Shown here piece after piece: positions 15,924 through 25,408 of a stretch of 52,213 nucleotides of DNA; position 1 is the stretch's first letter; every line of letters starts with the position of its first letter. The stretch is from an uncultured Lachnospiraceae bacterium (GTDB lineage: Bacteria > Bacillota > Clostridia > Lachnospirales > Lachnospiraceae). A program made the position numbers and the translations under genes. The DNA is taken from positions 1-52,213 of the forward strand of contig CALWCS010000060.1 of assembly GCA_944376425.1 (NCBI GenBank), given 5' to 3'. The notes below the pieces were generated by a model, which saw only the letters and a list, made by a program, of their open reading frames with translations, ran no database searches and was not told the origin of the DNA.

Positions 15924-16403
15924 TCATCTGTCGAAATGATTCAACAATTCCTGATAAACATTAAAAGATCCATCTTCAATCATTTTAAGAAGCTGATCTA
16001 ACTGACGCAGTGATAAGATAAGCTGTTTGGAGGTAATCAGATTTTGTTCACAGGCATCTGCGAGCTCATCAAGATCAACGACTTTGGGAGATTTACCGGG
16101 TTTGATAATGACATCGGCGAGTAAATCGGTAAAAATATAGGTGTTTGTCTCAGAATTAAAAGTATAAGAGATAATATCACAGTACCAGCACAGTAAACGA
16201 TTATCTGCATCAAGAAACTTACTGATTTTTATCCCTTTGTCCAGACAATAGCAGGAATAGCCGTGATGAAGATCTTTTTTGGGATGGAGGGTATGCCATT
16301 TGGTGATCAATTTTTGACTGTCCTGAAAAAGAATGATATCATCTGCTAATAAAACACATTCCTGAGGAATCAGACGTTTGCGGTAAAGGATAGGATGTTC
16401 CAT
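15924..16403 (-). CDS. DUF402 domain-containing protein
   Basis: A 159-residue protein. The central part (YCLDKGIKISKFLDADNRLLCWYCDIISYTF...YIFTDLLADVIIKPG) matches the DUF402 beta-barrel seen in the FomD/Ntdp-type phosphohydrolase superfamily. The C-terminal helix pair is also typical. DUF402 proteins act on nucleotides or related phosphates in the cases studied; this one's substrate is unknown. It is a single leftward gene, divergent from proS; the ribosome binding site is AAAGGAGG. Confidence 0.8.
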   Translation of the reverse strand: MEHPILYRKRLIPQECVLLADDIILFQDSQKLITKWHTLHPKKDLHHGYSCYCLDKGIKISKFLDADNRLLCWYCDIISYTFNSETNTYIFTDLLADVIIKPGKSPKVVDLDELADACEQNLITSKQLILSLRQLDQLLKMIEDGSFNVYQELLNHFDR

Positions 16404-16493
16404 AAAATGCCTCCTTTGTATTTTAGATTATTTAACCTGATAATAGTAAGAATAATTATAGCAAAAGAGACAGAATTTATCCATAGCAAGAAC

Positions 16494-16522
16494 TTGACAA
16501 AAGCAGAATTGTAGCATAAAAT
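16494..16522 (+). promoter_or_regulatory. Sigma-A promoter of the proS T-box leader
   Basis: TTGACA (16494-16499), 17-bp spacer, TAAAAT (16517-16522). Confidence 0.75.
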
Positions 16523-16529
16523 AGCCTAC

Positions 16530-16768
16530 AAGTAAATGAGATGAGACGACGAAGAAGAGGAATAGTACATAGGGATCAATCTACAGAGAGAAAATCGAAC
16601 GGTGAGAGATTTTTGAAAGAGAAATATGGAACCTACCTTGGAGTCCCGTATGAAAATACGGCGTAATTTCGGCGATAACGGAAAAGAGGAGAACTGTAGA
16701 AGATTACAGTTAATCAGGGTGGTACCGCCGAGCTTTTCGGTCCCTTTTGGGATGAAAAGCTTTTTTTT
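16530..16768 (+). promoter_or_regulatory. T-box leader controlling proS (Pro specifier)
   Basis: The invariant T-box AGGGTGGTACCGC occurs at 16716-16728. It is followed by a terminator hairpin AGCTTTTC (16731-16738) / GAAAAGCT (16754-16761) and a T-run. Upstream lie the Stem I distal-loop GGTGAGAG, small hairpins CCGTAT/ATACGG and ACTGTA/TACAGT, and a specifier region with CCT at 16632-16634. Uncharged tRNA-Pro would favour the antiterminator and raise proS expression when proline is short. Confidence 0.88.
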
Positions 16769-16900
16769 TATTTCAAAAAAAGTCCGTTGGTCTTTTTTGA
16801 AGGAATAAAACTGAGCAGGATGTGCACTCGCGCGATCGGATCTCATTTTAGAAATGAAAACTTGAGGCAGGTTTGACTGTAGAAAGAGAAGGAGAAGCAG

Positions 16901-18334
16901 ATGGCAAAAGAAAAGAAGTTAGTTCAGGAAATCACTTCTATGGAAGAAGATTTTGCACAGTGGTATACGGATGTTGTAAAGAAAGCGGAACTGATCGACT
17001 ATACGAGCGTAAAAGGATGTATGGTAATTAAACCGGCAGGGTATGCGATCTGGGAAAATATTCAGCATGAACTGGATCGAAGATTTAAAGAAACAGGAGT
17101 GGAAAACGTATATCTTCCAATGTTTATTCCAGAGAGTCTTCTTCAAAAAGAAAAAGACCATGTAGAAGGATTTGCTCCGGAAGTGGCATGGGTGACACAT
17201 GGAGGAATGGAGCCGTTACAGGAAAGATTGTGTGTCAGACCGACTTCGGAGACACTGTTTTGTGATTTTTATCAAAAAGAAATTCAGTCTTATCGGGATC
17301 TTCCAAAGATCTATAACCAGTGGTGTTCTGTTGTCCGCTGGGAGAAGACGACAAGACCGTTTTTGCGTTCCAGAGAATTTTTATGGCAGGAAGGACATAC
17401 TGCACATGCTACGGCAGAAGAAGCGGAGCAGAGAACAATTCAAATGCTGAATCTATACGCAGATTTCTGCGAAGAAGTACTTGCTATTCCGGTTATTCGC
17501 GGACGCAAGACAGATAAAGAAAAATTTGCAGGCGCAGAGGCAACGTATACGATTGAAGCTTTGATGCATGACGGAAAGGCACTGCAGTCTGGAACCAGCC
17601 ATAATTTTGGCGATGGATTTGCAAAAGCATTCGGTATTCAGTTTACGGATAAAGACAATCAGTTAAAATATGTTCATCAGACGTCATGGGGAATGACAAC
17701 ACGTATGATCGGTGCGATCATTATGGTTCACGGAGATAATAGCGGTCTGGTGCTTCCGCCGAGAATTGCTCCGACACAGGTTATGATTATTCCGATCCAG
17801 CAAAAGAAAGAGGGAGTTCTGGAAAAAGCATATGAAGTAAAAGGAATGCTTTCCGGATACCGCGTAAAGGTAGACGATACAGATAAGAGTCCGGGATGGA
17901 AATTTTCTGAACAGGAAATGCGGGGAATTCCGGTTCGTATTGAATTAGGTCCAAAGGATATAGAAGCAAATCAGGCAGTGATTGTCCGCCGCGATACGAG
18001 AGAAAAGATTGTCACACCGATTCCTGAATTGGAACAAAAAGTCGCAGAAGTGTTGGAGACAATGCAAAAAGAGATGCTTGAGCGTGCAAGAAAACACAGA
18101 GATGCACACACTTATACAGCAAAGACACTGGATGAATTTAAAAAGATTGCAGAGGAAAAGCCAGGATTTATCAAAGCAATGTGGTGCGGCTGTCAGGAAT
18201 GTGAAGATGCGCTCAAGGAAGAGGCAGGAGTTACTTCGCGCTGTATGCCGTTTGAACAAGAAGAAATCACAGGAACGTGCATCCATTGCGGCAAACCTGC
18301 GAAACATATGGTTTACTGGGGAAAAGCGTATTAA
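16901..18334 (+). CDS. proS: Prolyl-tRNA synthetase, archaeal/eukaryotic-like type (ProS type 3)
   Basis: A 477-residue class II synthetase without the bacterial INS editing insertion. Class II motifs are visible in [58 protein letters not shown] and [14 protein letters not shown]. An anticodon-binding domain and a C-terminal zinc-like domain ([10 protein letters not shown]... [18 protein letters not shown]) follow. It charges tRNA-Pro. It is controlled by the T-box upstream and is adjacent to a ProX-type deacylase, consistent with the lack of a cis editing domain. The ribosome binding site is AAGGAG. Confidence 0.95.
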   Translation: MAKEKKLVQEITSMEEDFAQWYTDVVKKAELIDYTSVKGCMVIKPAGYAIWENIQHELDRRFKETGVENVYLPMFIPESLLQKEKDHVEGFAPEVAWVTHGGMEPLQERLCVRPTSETLFCDFYQKEIQSYRDLPKIYNQWCSVVRWEKTTRPFLRSREFLWQEGHTAHATAEEAEQRTIQMLNLYADFCEEVLAIPVIRGRKTDKEKFAGAEATYTIEALMHDGKALQSGTSHNFGDGFAKAFGIQFTDKDNQLKYVHQTSWGMTTRMIGAIIMVHGDNSGLVLPPRIAPTQVMIIPIQQKKEGVLEKAYEVKGMLSGYRVKVDDTDKSPGWKFSEQEMRGIPVRIELGPKDIEANQAVIVRRDTREKIVTPIPELEQKVAEVLETMQKEMLERARKHRDAHTYTAKTLDEFKKIAEEKPGFIKAMWCGCQECEDALKEEAGVTSRCMPFEQEEITGTCIHCGKPAKHMVYWGKAY

Positions 18335-18336
18335 TG

Positions 18337-18882
18337 ATGGAAGAGAAGATGAAATTATATGAAGGGCGTCCAAAAGATGAGAGCGGACGCGCGGAAAAAG
18401 AAATTCGGGTGTATGACGTTTTAGACCGGCTGAAAATTCCGTTTTTAAGAGTAGATCATGAGGTAACACCTACGATTGAATCGTGTAAAGGGGTCGATGA
18501 GCTGCTTGAGATAGAGATTTGTAAAAATCTGTTTTTATGCAATGCACAGAAGACAAAATTTTATCTTCTGATGCTTTCCGGTGATAAAAAATTTAAGACG
18601 AAGGACTTGTCTCATCAGATTGGAAGTGCAAGACTATCTTTTGCTGATGCGCAGCACATGGAACAGTATCTGGGAGTGACTCCGGGATCGGTCAGTGTAC
18701 TGGGACTGATAAATGATACTGATCACAAAGTGAGATTACTGATTGAAAAAAATGTGCTGGAGAGTGAAATGTTTGGCTGTCATCCGTGTGTCAATACGAC
18801 AAGCCTGAAAATGAAAATGAAAGATCTGCTGGAAAAATTTCTGCCTTATACGGGACATGAATATACCGAAGTACAGCTATAG
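18337..18882 (+). CDS. ProX/YbaK-type prolyl-tRNA editing factor
   Basis: A protein of about 181 residues of the YbaK/ProX trans-editing family. It hydrolyses mischarged aminoacyl-tRNA-Pro (for example Ala-tRNA-Pro). Visible family segments are VYDVLDRLKIPF, ICKNLFLCNAQKTKFYLLML, LSHQIGSARLSFAD, LGVTPGSVSVLGL and the C-terminal GCHPCVNTTSLKM. ATG codons at 18334, 18337 and 18349 are all possible starts; the first overlaps the proS stop codon, so translation is coupled. It lies in the same T-box-controlled unit as proS. Confidence 0.87.
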   Translation: MEEKMKLYEGRPKDESGRAEKEIRVYDVLDRLKIPFLRVDHEVTPTIESCKGVDELLEIEICKNLFLCNAQKTKFYLLMLSGDKKFKTKDLSHQIGSARLSFADAQHMEQYLGVTPGSVSVLGLINDTDHKVRLLIEKNVLESEMFGCHPCVNTTSLKMKMKDLLEKFLPYTGHEYTEVQL

Positions 18883-18957
18883 GGACAATTGAGAAATTTT
18901 TTATGATCAAAATCTGTAAAAAATACTTTGATAAAAAATATATTTTTCACAGAGAAA

Positions 18958-19022
18958 AACGGCGGCAAAAAGGAGATTTTGAAGATCAAAACGATCTGAT
19001 AAGAGCCTTTTTGCTGCCGTTT
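18958..19022. terminator. Terminator between the convergent ProX and phosphofructokinase genes
   Basis: AACGGCGGCAAAAAGG (18958-18973) pairs, with one G-U, with CCTTTTTGCTGCCGTT (19006-19021). It serves both directions. Confidence 0.8.
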
Positions 19023-19079
19023 ATATTGTACAGGGAAAATTTTTATAGAGTCCTCAAGATGACAGACCCTTGTAGAAGC

Positions 19080-20297
19080 TTATTTTCGATAAGCATAATT
19101 TGGCAGTCCATTTTTCATCGGAATTGCCGGATTTCCCTGAATCAGAGGAAGCGCATATGCGATAAATTCATCGCTGATATCGCAGCCATCTGCTGTAATC
19201 CAGTTCAGCGGAACCGGTTTTTCCTTGTTGCAGACTTCATTGACATCAACAAGATCACAGGAAAGATCGTAACCGGGTCCTTCCTCTCTGACAAAAGAAA
19301 CCATTTTTCCAGTAGCGCCTTCCAAAGCGGCCGATACTGCAAAAGAACCGGCAAGAGAAGCTTCTTTGGCATCAGTCAGAGACTGGGAAAACGTAGAACA
19401 GCGCTGATTGACGTTTAATTCTACAGAACGTACCTTGACATTCATATGGCTTTTTACATAATTTTCAAGATATTTTCCGCATCCTGTAAGCATCTTATGT
19501 CCAAAGGTGTCAACCCCGGCTTCACCGGCATATTCACAAATAAAAGTACCGTCTTTATCATGAATTCCTTCAGAGACACAAACAACCAGATTATTTCGCT
19601 GCGTGAAAGCTTTCTCCAAATCTTTCATAAAATTTTCAAGACAGAAAGGCACTTCGGGAAGATAAATCAAAACCGGATTATCTTCTTTAAATTTTCGTGC
19701 CAGAACGCTTGCGGCAGTCAGCCATCCGGCATGGCGCCCCATAATCTCAATGATAGTGACAGATTTTGCCTCATATACAGAAGCATCTATGCCAATTTCC
19801 GCAACGGAAGCAGCAACGTATTTTGCAGCACTGCCAAAACCTGGCGTATGATCAGTCAGAACCAGGTCATTGTCAATTGTCTTTGGAATACCGACAATGC
19901 GTATAGATTCTCCATGTGATTCGGCATAGCGGGAGAGCTTGCTGACTGTGTCCATGGAATCATTTCCTCCGATGTAGAAAAAGTAACCGATATTCAGGGC
20001 GTTGAATTTTTGAAATAATTTCGGATAAACAGGATCGGACAGATCTTCAGGAAGTTTATAACGGCAAGAACCAAGAAAAGCACCGGGAGTCGTGCGCAGA
20101 CATTGCAGCTGTTCAGGTGTCAGTTCCTTTTCAAGGTCCATGTACCGGTCTTTTAAGAATCCTTCGATCCCATTAATCATGCCATAGATATGGTCAATGT
20201 GTTTTTCCTGTTTCATGCCTTCTCTTATGACTCCAAAAAGACTGCTGTTGATTACGGCAGTAGGTCCGCCGGATTGTCCAACGATTAAATTCTTCAT
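19080..20297 (-). CDS. 6-phosphofructokinase, pyrophosphate-dependent type
   Basis: A 405-residue PfkA-superfamily enzyme. The N-terminus is VGQSGGPTAVIN. The phosphoryl-donor loop reads YIGGNDSMDT, with Asn-Asp in place of the Asp-Gly of ATP-dependent enzymes, which marks PPi use. The catalytic loop PKTIDNDL and MGRHAGWL are intact. It phosphorylates fructose-6-phosphate, reversibly with PPi. PPi enzymes are common in anaerobic clostridia. It is a single leftward gene; the ribosome binding site AAAGGGG precedes the ATG at 20297. It shares the upstream region with livJ. Confidence 0.9.
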   Translation of the reverse strand: MKNLIVGQSGGPTAVINSSLFGVIREGMKQEKHIDHIYGMINGIEGFLKDRYMDLEKELTPEQLQCLRTTPGAFLGSCRYKLPEDLSDPVYPKLFQKFNALNIGYFFYIGGNDSMDTVSKLSRYAESHGESIRIVGIPKTIDNDLVLTDHTPGFGSAAKYVAASVAEIGIDASVYEAKSVTIIEIMGRHAGWLTAASVLARKFKEDNPVLIYLPEVPFCLENFMKDLEKAFTQRNNLVVCVSEGIHDKDGTFICEYAGEAGVDTFGHKMLTGCGKYLENYVKSHMNVKVRSVELNVNQRCSTFSQSLTDAKEASLAGSFAVSAALEGATGKMVSFVREEGPGYDLSCDLVDVNEVCNKEKPVPLNWITADGCDISDEFIAYALPLIQGNPAIPMKNGLPNYAYRK

Positions 20298-20469
20298 CCA
20301 TTAATACCCCTTTCATTTCAATGAAGAGTACAAAGCACTCTATTTCTATTCTACAACAAATTAAATAAAATTGTACAGAAAAATTCACAATTAAACAAGA
20401 AAATATTTTGCACATAAAAATTAAACATGAGATTTTCCAGAAAAGCCCTAAAATTAAGCAAATCTATGA

Positions 20470-20515
20470 TTGACAAAGAAAATATTTAGGTTTATGATAA
20501 ATTTCATAATTTATC
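20470..20515 (+). promoter_or_regulatory. livJ promoter with palindrome over the -10 box
   Basis: TTGACA (20470-20475), 17-bp spacer, TATGAT (20493-20498). A perfect dyad GATAAATT (20496-20503) / AATTTATC (20508-20515) overlaps the -10 box and start site, fitting a repressor site, plausibly amino-acid responsive. It does not match the CodY consensus well. Confidence 0.65.
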
Positions 20516-20563
20516 AGTGTATTCTGCTGGAAAAGAGCAGAAAAATGAAGGAGGAAGATAAAT

Positions 20564-21793
20564 ATGAAAAAATTTGGCAAGTTTATGGTTAGCGCTGTAG
20601 CAGCTACTTTAGTTGTATCTTCTTTGACCGGATGCGGAAGTAAAGAAGACGAGACGGAAGCACCAACAGAGACATCGGCAGAGACTGATGACGCATCCGT
20701 AGAGACTAACGAAGAAGAAACAACAACATCTGGCGAGACAGCAGAGTTTTTGATTGGAGGTACAGGTCCTCTGACAGGACCAAACGCATCTTATGGTACT
20801 TCTGTAAAACAGGGTGCAGAGATTGCAATTCAGGAAATTAATAATGCAGGCGGAGTGACTGTGGGAGATACGACATATACGCTTGCTCTGGCTTTTGAGG
20901 ATGATGAAGCAACAGAAGACAAAGCAATCCAGGCTTATAATACGTTGATGGATCAGGGAATTCAGGTCTTAATGGGAGGAACGACAAGCGGAGCTACGAT
21001 CGCAATCACAGATTTAACAGCAGAAGATGGAATTTTACAGATTACACCGTCAGGATCTGCTCCAGAATGTATTCAGTATGACAATGCATTCCGTATCTGC
21101 TTTAGCGATCCGGAACAGGGTACTGCAATGGCTGATTACGCAGTCGATGTATTAGGATACACAAAAGTTGCAGTGATCTATGACAATGCAAGTGATTACA
21201 GTGCAGGAATTGCAGAGGCATTTGAAGAAGAAATTGCAGCAAAAGGCGGAGAAGTTGTAGCAAGTGAATCCTTTACAACTGGAGATACAGATTTTAATAC
21301 ACAGCTGACAAAAATTAAAGGAACCGATGCAGAAGTTATCTTTATCCCGGCATATTATCAGGACGTTACCTATATTACAAAACAGGCATCTGATATGGGA
21401 ATGGAACTTCCATTTATCGGAAGTGACGGATGGGACGGAGTTCTTGCTACTGTTTCCGATCCGGCAACGGTAGAAGGAGCAATCTTTGCAAGTCCATTCT
21501 GTGCAGCAGTTGATGATCCTAATGTAGTAGCTTTTGTAGAAGCTTATGAGGCAGCTTACAGTGCAACTCCGGATCAGTTCGCAGCAGATGCCTACGATGC
21601 AATCTATACGATTAAAGCAGCTATGGAACAGGCAGGTTCTACTGAAAGTGAAGATCTGATTGCGGCAATGACAGAGATCACAGTTAACGGACTGACAGGC
21701 GAAAGCATTACATTCTCTGCCGAAGGTGCTCCAAATAAAGAGATTAAATATGTAGAAATCAAAGACGGTCAGTATCAGTACGTAGAAGAATAA
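20564..21793 (+). CDS. livJ: Branched-chain amino acid ABC transporter, substrate-binding lipoprotein
   Basis: A 409-residue lipoprotein. The lipobox SLTGC puts the lipidated Cys at about residue 26, followed by an acidic Glu/Thr/Ser linker to about 60. The periplasmic-binding type I fold then begins (IGGTGPLTGPNASYGTSVKQGAEIAIQEINNAGGV...). FRICFSDPEQGTAMADYA and the C-terminal ITFSAEGAPNKEIKYVEI are family features. It captures Leu/Ile/Val or related amino acids outside the membrane for livHMGF. It is separated from livH by a terminator, so it can be expressed in excess of the membrane complex. The ribosome binding site is AGGAGG. Confidence 0.92.
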   Translation: MKKFGKFMVSAVAATLVVSSLTGCGSKEDETEAPTETSAETDDASVETNEEETTTSGETAEFLIGGTGPLTGPNASYGTSVKQGAEIAIQEINNAGGVTVGDTTYTLALAFEDDEATEDKAIQAYNTLMDQGIQVLMGGTTSGATIAITDLTAEDGILQITPSGSAPECIQYDNAFRICFSDPEQGTAMADYAVDVLGYTKVAVIYDNASDYSAGIAEAFEEEIAAKGGEVVASESFTTGDTDFNTQLTKIKGTDAEVIFIPAYYQDVTYITKQASDMGMELPFIGSDGWDGVLATVSDPATVEGAIFASPFCAAVDDPNVVAFVEAYEAAYSATPDQFAADAYDAIYTIKAAMEQAGSTESEDLIAAMTEITVNGLTGESITFSAEGAPNKEIKYVEIKDGQYQYVEE

Positions 21794-21813
21794 AAAATAA
21801 ATAAGTTTCAAGG

Positions 21814-21849
21814 AGGAGCTGTAGCTTTTGAGCGAAAGCTCCTTTTTTT
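21814..21849 (+). terminator. Terminator after livJ
   Basis: AGGAGCT (21814-21820) / AGCTCCT (21837-21843) with an inner AGCTTTTG...CGAAAGCT arm and a T-run. Confidence 0.82.
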
Positions 21850-22009
21850 CTGTTTGTTTTGAAAAATAGCCTTTTGGAAGCGGAATTTTACCTTATATAC
21901 AACTTTTTCTGCGAATTCATCCTTGTCAGAAAGAATGAAGTATATTAGAATAAAAATAACCTGGCGAGAGAAAAAATAAAAAATTACTTTTGGAGAAAGG
22001 TGGAAAGAA

Positions 22010-22897
22010 ATGAGCCTATTAAACAGTATTTTAGAGCAGTTAATTAACGGGCTGAGAACAGGGAGTATCTATGCGCTGATTGCGATTGGATATACCATGG
22101 TGTATGGTATTGCGAAGATGATCAACTTTGCTCATGGAGATATTATCATGGTAGGAGCCTATGCTCTCTATGTGTATAGCTCGATATTAAAACTGCCCCT
22201 GGTTGCGGCAATTATTCTGACAGTGGTTACCTGTTCGGTGTTAGGAATCATCACAGAAAAAATAGCTTATAAACCGCTTAGAAATGCACCGTCACTTGCG
22301 GTTTTAATTACAGCGATCGGTATGAGCTTTCTGCTCCAGAATGTTGCACTTTTGATTTTTAAAGCGACGCCGATTCCATTTGCGTCTGTTGTAAATGTAT
22401 CCGGAATCCGTCTGGGAAGTCTGTATCTTTCAGGAACTACTCTTGTTACATTGGGTGTAACAGTCATTGCTATGGTTGCTTTGACTTTATTTGTCAATAA
22501 AACGAAAGCAGGAAGAGCTATGCGAGCTGTCTCAGAAGACAGAGGAGCAGCAGAACTTATGGGAATCAGTGTAAATGCGACGATCTCTTTGACCTTTGCG
22601 ATTGGATCAGGATTAGCAGCAGTTGCAGGAATTTTGTACATCTCTCAATACGAAACATTAATGCCTACATTAGGAGCACTGCCAGGTATCAAGGCATTTG
22701 TTGCGGCTGTTTTGGGAGGAATCGGAAGTATCCCGGGAGCAATGTTTGGCGGAATTATTCTTGGAATTATTGAGAGTTTATCAAAAGCATATATCTCTAC
22801 ACAGCTTTCAGACGCAATCGTGTATGGAGTGCTTGTTGTTGTACTGTTAGTCAAACCTTCCGGATTGCTTGGAAAACTGAAGATAGAGAAAGTGTAG
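22010..22897 (+). CDS. livH: Branched-chain amino acid ABC transporter permease LivH
   Basis: A 295-residue permease with about eight membrane segments. The N-terminus LINGLRTGSIYALIAIGYTMVYGIAKMINFAHGD is diagnostic, as is RAMRAVSEDRGAAELMGISVNATI, the coupling segment that contacts the ATPases. It forms the membrane channel with LivM. The ribosome binding site GAAAGGTGG is present. First gene of the livHMGF operon. Confidence 0.94.
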   Translation: MSLLNSILEQLINGLRTGSIYALIAIGYTMVYGIAKMINFAHGDIIMVGAYALYVYSSILKLPLVAAIILTVVTCSVLGIITEKIAYKPLRNAPSLAVLITAIGMSFLLQNVALLIFKATPIPFASVVNVSGIRLGSLYLSGTTLVTLGVTVIAMVALTLFVNKTKAGRAMRAVSEDRGAAELMGISVNATISLTFAIGSGLAAVAGILYISQYETLMPTLGALPGIKAFVAAVLGGIGSIPGAMFGGIILGIIESLSKAYISTQLSDAIVYGVLVVVLLVKPSGLLGKLKIEKV

Positions 22898-22906
22898 GTG
22901 TAAAAG

Positions 22907-23872
22907 ATGGAAAACAAGAAAAAACTCTTGATCAACGTGGTGATTGCCATCGTAGTTTACGCAGCAGTGATGATTTTACTCAACAGCGGACTTTTAAATC
23001 GTCAGATGAGATCATTGATTACGCCCATCTGTACCAATGTAATGCTTGCGGTTTCTCTATGCCTGATTGTCGGATTCCTGGGAGAACTGACACTAGGACA
23101 CGCAGGATTTATGTCACTGGGAGCTTATACGGGAGCATTGTTAAGCTTGAATCTTCCATTTCCGCCTTATGTTTCTCTATTTATCGCTATCATTGCCGGT
23201 GGATGTGTTGCGGCAGTTGCAGGAGCGATCATCGGTATTCCGGTTTTGCGATTAAGAGGAGACTATCTTGCAATTGTCACACTGGGATTTGGAGAGATTA
23301 TCCGATCTGTCATCAATGCACTCGATATTACAGGCGGAGCAAGAGGATTATCAGGAATTGAGAGATTGACAAACTACAATCATTTTACTCTTGTCTTCGT
23401 ATTAACATTAATTGTGATTGTGGTTGTGAGCAATCTGATCAACTCCAGACATGGACGCGCAATCTGTGCGATTCGCGACAACTATATTGCGGCTGAAGCA
23501 TGTGGAATTCCTGTCAGCAGATTTAAAATTATGGCTTTTATTATTTCAGCATTTCTGGCTGGAATTGCAGGAGTCGTCTATGCACACAATATCGGTATTT
23601 TAAAACCGGCAAATTTTGATTATAATACATCGATTGAAATTTTAGTTATGGTAGTGTTAGGCGGTATGGGAAGCATTAAAGGAAGTATTATTGCGGCTGT
23701 TATTTTGACGGCACTTCCGGAACTGCTGCGCGGAGCTGCAGACTACCGTATGTTAATCTATTCGATTGTATTGATTGCAATGATGCTGTTTAGAAATTCT
23801 AATTTTAATGCAGCGCTGATAGAAAAGAAAAATTTAAAGGCAATGCAAAAACTGCAAAAGGAGGGAAAGTAA
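22907..23872 (+). CDS. livM: Branched-chain amino acid ABC transporter permease LivM
   Basis: A 321-residue permease with about nine hydrophobic segments. Family segments are LTLGHAGFMSLGAYTGAL, LRLRGDYLAIVTLGFGEIIR, the coupling stretch GRAICAIRDNYIAAEACGI, and VMVVLGGMGSIKGSIIAA. It pairs with LivH. It starts 9 bp after livH and ends 1 bp before livG, so the genes are translationally close. Confidence 0.94.
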   Translation: MENKKKLLINVVIAIVVYAAVMILLNSGLLNRQMRSLITPICTNVMLAVSLCLIVGFLGELTLGHAGFMSLGAYTGALLSLNLPFPPYVSLFIAIIAGGCVAAVAGAIIGIPVLRLRGDYLAIVTLGFGEIIRSVINALDITGGARGLSGIERLTNYNHFTLVFVLTLIVIVVVSNLINSRHGRAICAIRDNYIAAEACGIPVSRFKIMAFIISAFLAGIAGVVYAHNIGILKPANFDYNTSIEILVMVVLGGMGSIKGSIIAAVILTALPELLRGAADYRMLIYSIVLIAMMLFRNSNFNAALIEKKNLKAMQKLQKEGK

Positions 23873-23873
23873 G

Positions 23874-24632
23874 ATGGCTTTATTAGAAGTAAAAAATCTT
23901 GGAATCTCCTTTGGAGGACTGCGTGCAGTTGACAATTTAAATATGAGTCTGGAAAAAGGAAGTTTGGTCGGGCTGATCGGACCTAACGGCGCTGGCAAAA
24001 CAACGGCATTTAACCTTTTAACTGGCGTATACCGTCCGACAGACGGGACAATTACTCTGGAAGGAAGCAGCATTGTCGGCAAGACACCGTCTGAAATCTG
24101 TAAAGCAGGAATTGCCAGAACGTTCCAGAACATACGTCTTTTTCAGAAGATGAGCGTAAAGGATAATGTAAAAGCGGCACTTCACAATCAGTTTCAATAC
24201 AGCCTTTTGGAAAGTATCTGTCATGTGGCTTCCTATAAAAAGAAAGAAAAAGAGATGGATGAGAAGGTAATGGAAATCCTGAAGGTATTCGATTTGGATG
24301 TATACGCCGATACCTTTGCATCCAATCTTCCTTATGGAAAACAGAGAAAATTGGAAATTGCCCGCGCTCTTGCCACGGATCCAAAACTATTGCTCCTCGA
24401 TGAACCTGCCGCAGGAATGAACCCGAATGAGACAGCCGAATTGATGGAAACGATAGAACTGATCCGGAAAAAGTTTGATATCACGATTTTATTGATTGAA
24501 CATGATATGAAGCTAGTGTCTGGAATCTGCGAATATTTATATGTGCTGAACTTTGGAACTGAGCTGGCAAATGGCACGCCGGATATTGTCTTGAATGACC
24601 CGAAAGTAATCACGGCATATCTTGGCGAGTAG
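23874..24632 (+). CDS. livG: Branched-chain amino acid ABC transporter ATPase LivG
   Basis: A 252-residue ABC ATPase. Walker A is GPNGAGKTTAFNLLTG; the signature is the LivG-type NLPYGKQRKLEIARAL; Walker B is LLLLDEPAAGMN; the switch His is in LLIEHDMKLV. It drives transport with LivF. The ribosome binding site AGGGAAAG lies inside the end of livM. Confidence 0.95.
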   Translation: MALLEVKNLGISFGGLRAVDNLNMSLEKGSLVGLIGPNGAGKTTAFNLLTGVYRPTDGTITLEGSSIVGKTPSEICKAGIARTFQNIRLFQKMSVKDNVKAALHNQFQYSLLESICHVASYKKKEKEMDEKVMEILKVFDLDVYADTFASNLPYGKQRKLEIARALATDPKLLLLDEPAAGMNPNETAELMETIELIRKKFDITILLIEHDMKLVSGICEYLYVLNFGTELANGTPDIVLNDPKVITAYLGE

Positions 24633-24644
24633 GAGGGACCTATC

Positions 24645-25355
24645 ATGGCAATGTTAAAAGTGACTGATTTAAAAGTATATTATGGTGTGATTCAGGCAAT
24701 CAAGGGAATTTCTTTTGAAGTCAATCAAGGAGAAGTAATCGCACTGATTGGAGCAAACGGTGCAGGAAAAACGACAATACTTCATACTGTGACTGGACTT
24801 TTGAAACCAAAATCTGGTAAAATAGAATTTGAAGGAACCGATATTACAAAGATGCCGGGACATAAAATTGTAGCGCTTGGAATGGCTCATGTTCCGGAAG
24901 GAAGAAGAGTATTTGCAGATTTGACTGTGTATGAGAATCTGATGCTTGGAGCTTATACAAGAAAGAACAAAGATGAGATTGCAGAGACACTTCAGATGGT
25001 ATATACCAGATTTCCAAGACTGCAGGAACGAAAGACACAGCTTGCGGGAACATTAAGCGGCGGTGAACAGCAGATGCTGGCAATGGGACGTGCGCTGATG
25101 TCTCATCCGAAGATCATCTTGATGGATGAACCTTCTATGGGACTCTCACCGATCTTTGTAAATGAGATTTTTGATATTATTAAACAGGTAAGTGCCAGCG
25201 GAACGACGGTTCTTCTTGTAGAACAGAATGCAAAAAAAGCATTGGAAATTGCAGATCGTGCATATGTCCTGGAGACGGGAAATATCGTTAAGAGTGCGTC
25301 GGCAAGTGAACTGATGAATGATGATTCTATCAAGAAGGCATATTTAGGAGAATAA
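24645..25355 (+). CDS. livF: Branched-chain amino acid ABC transporter ATPase LivF
   Basis: A 236-residue ABC ATPase. Walker A is GANGAGKTTILHTVTG, the signature LSGGEQQMLAMGRAL, Walker B IILMDEPSMGLSP and the switch LLVEQNAKKAL. The segment HVPEGRRVFADLTVYENLMLGAY is LivF-specific. The start is the ATG at 24645 behind AGGAGGG. A cytidylate-kinase-like gene follows 53 bp later without an obvious terminator between. Confidence 0.95.
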   Translation: MAMLKVTDLKVYYGVIQAIKGISFEVNQGEVIALIGANGAGKTTILHTVTGLLKPKSGKIEFEGTDITKMPGHKIVALGMAHVPEGRRVFADLTVYENLMLGAYTRKNKDEIAETLQMVYTRFPRLQERKTQLAGTLSGGEQQMLAMGRALMSHPKIILMDEPSMGLSPIFVNEIFDIIKQVSASGTTVLLVEQNAKKALEIADRAYVLETGNIVKSASASELMNDDSIKKAYLGE

Positions 25356-25408
25356 AATTTGACCGACGCTCCTGTCAGGACAGAAAAATGAAATGGGGGT
25401 GTAAAAGG

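Noticed and set aside
16608-16840. Small ORFs within the proS leader
   Set aside because: They lie within the T-box RNA and lack ribosome binding sites.
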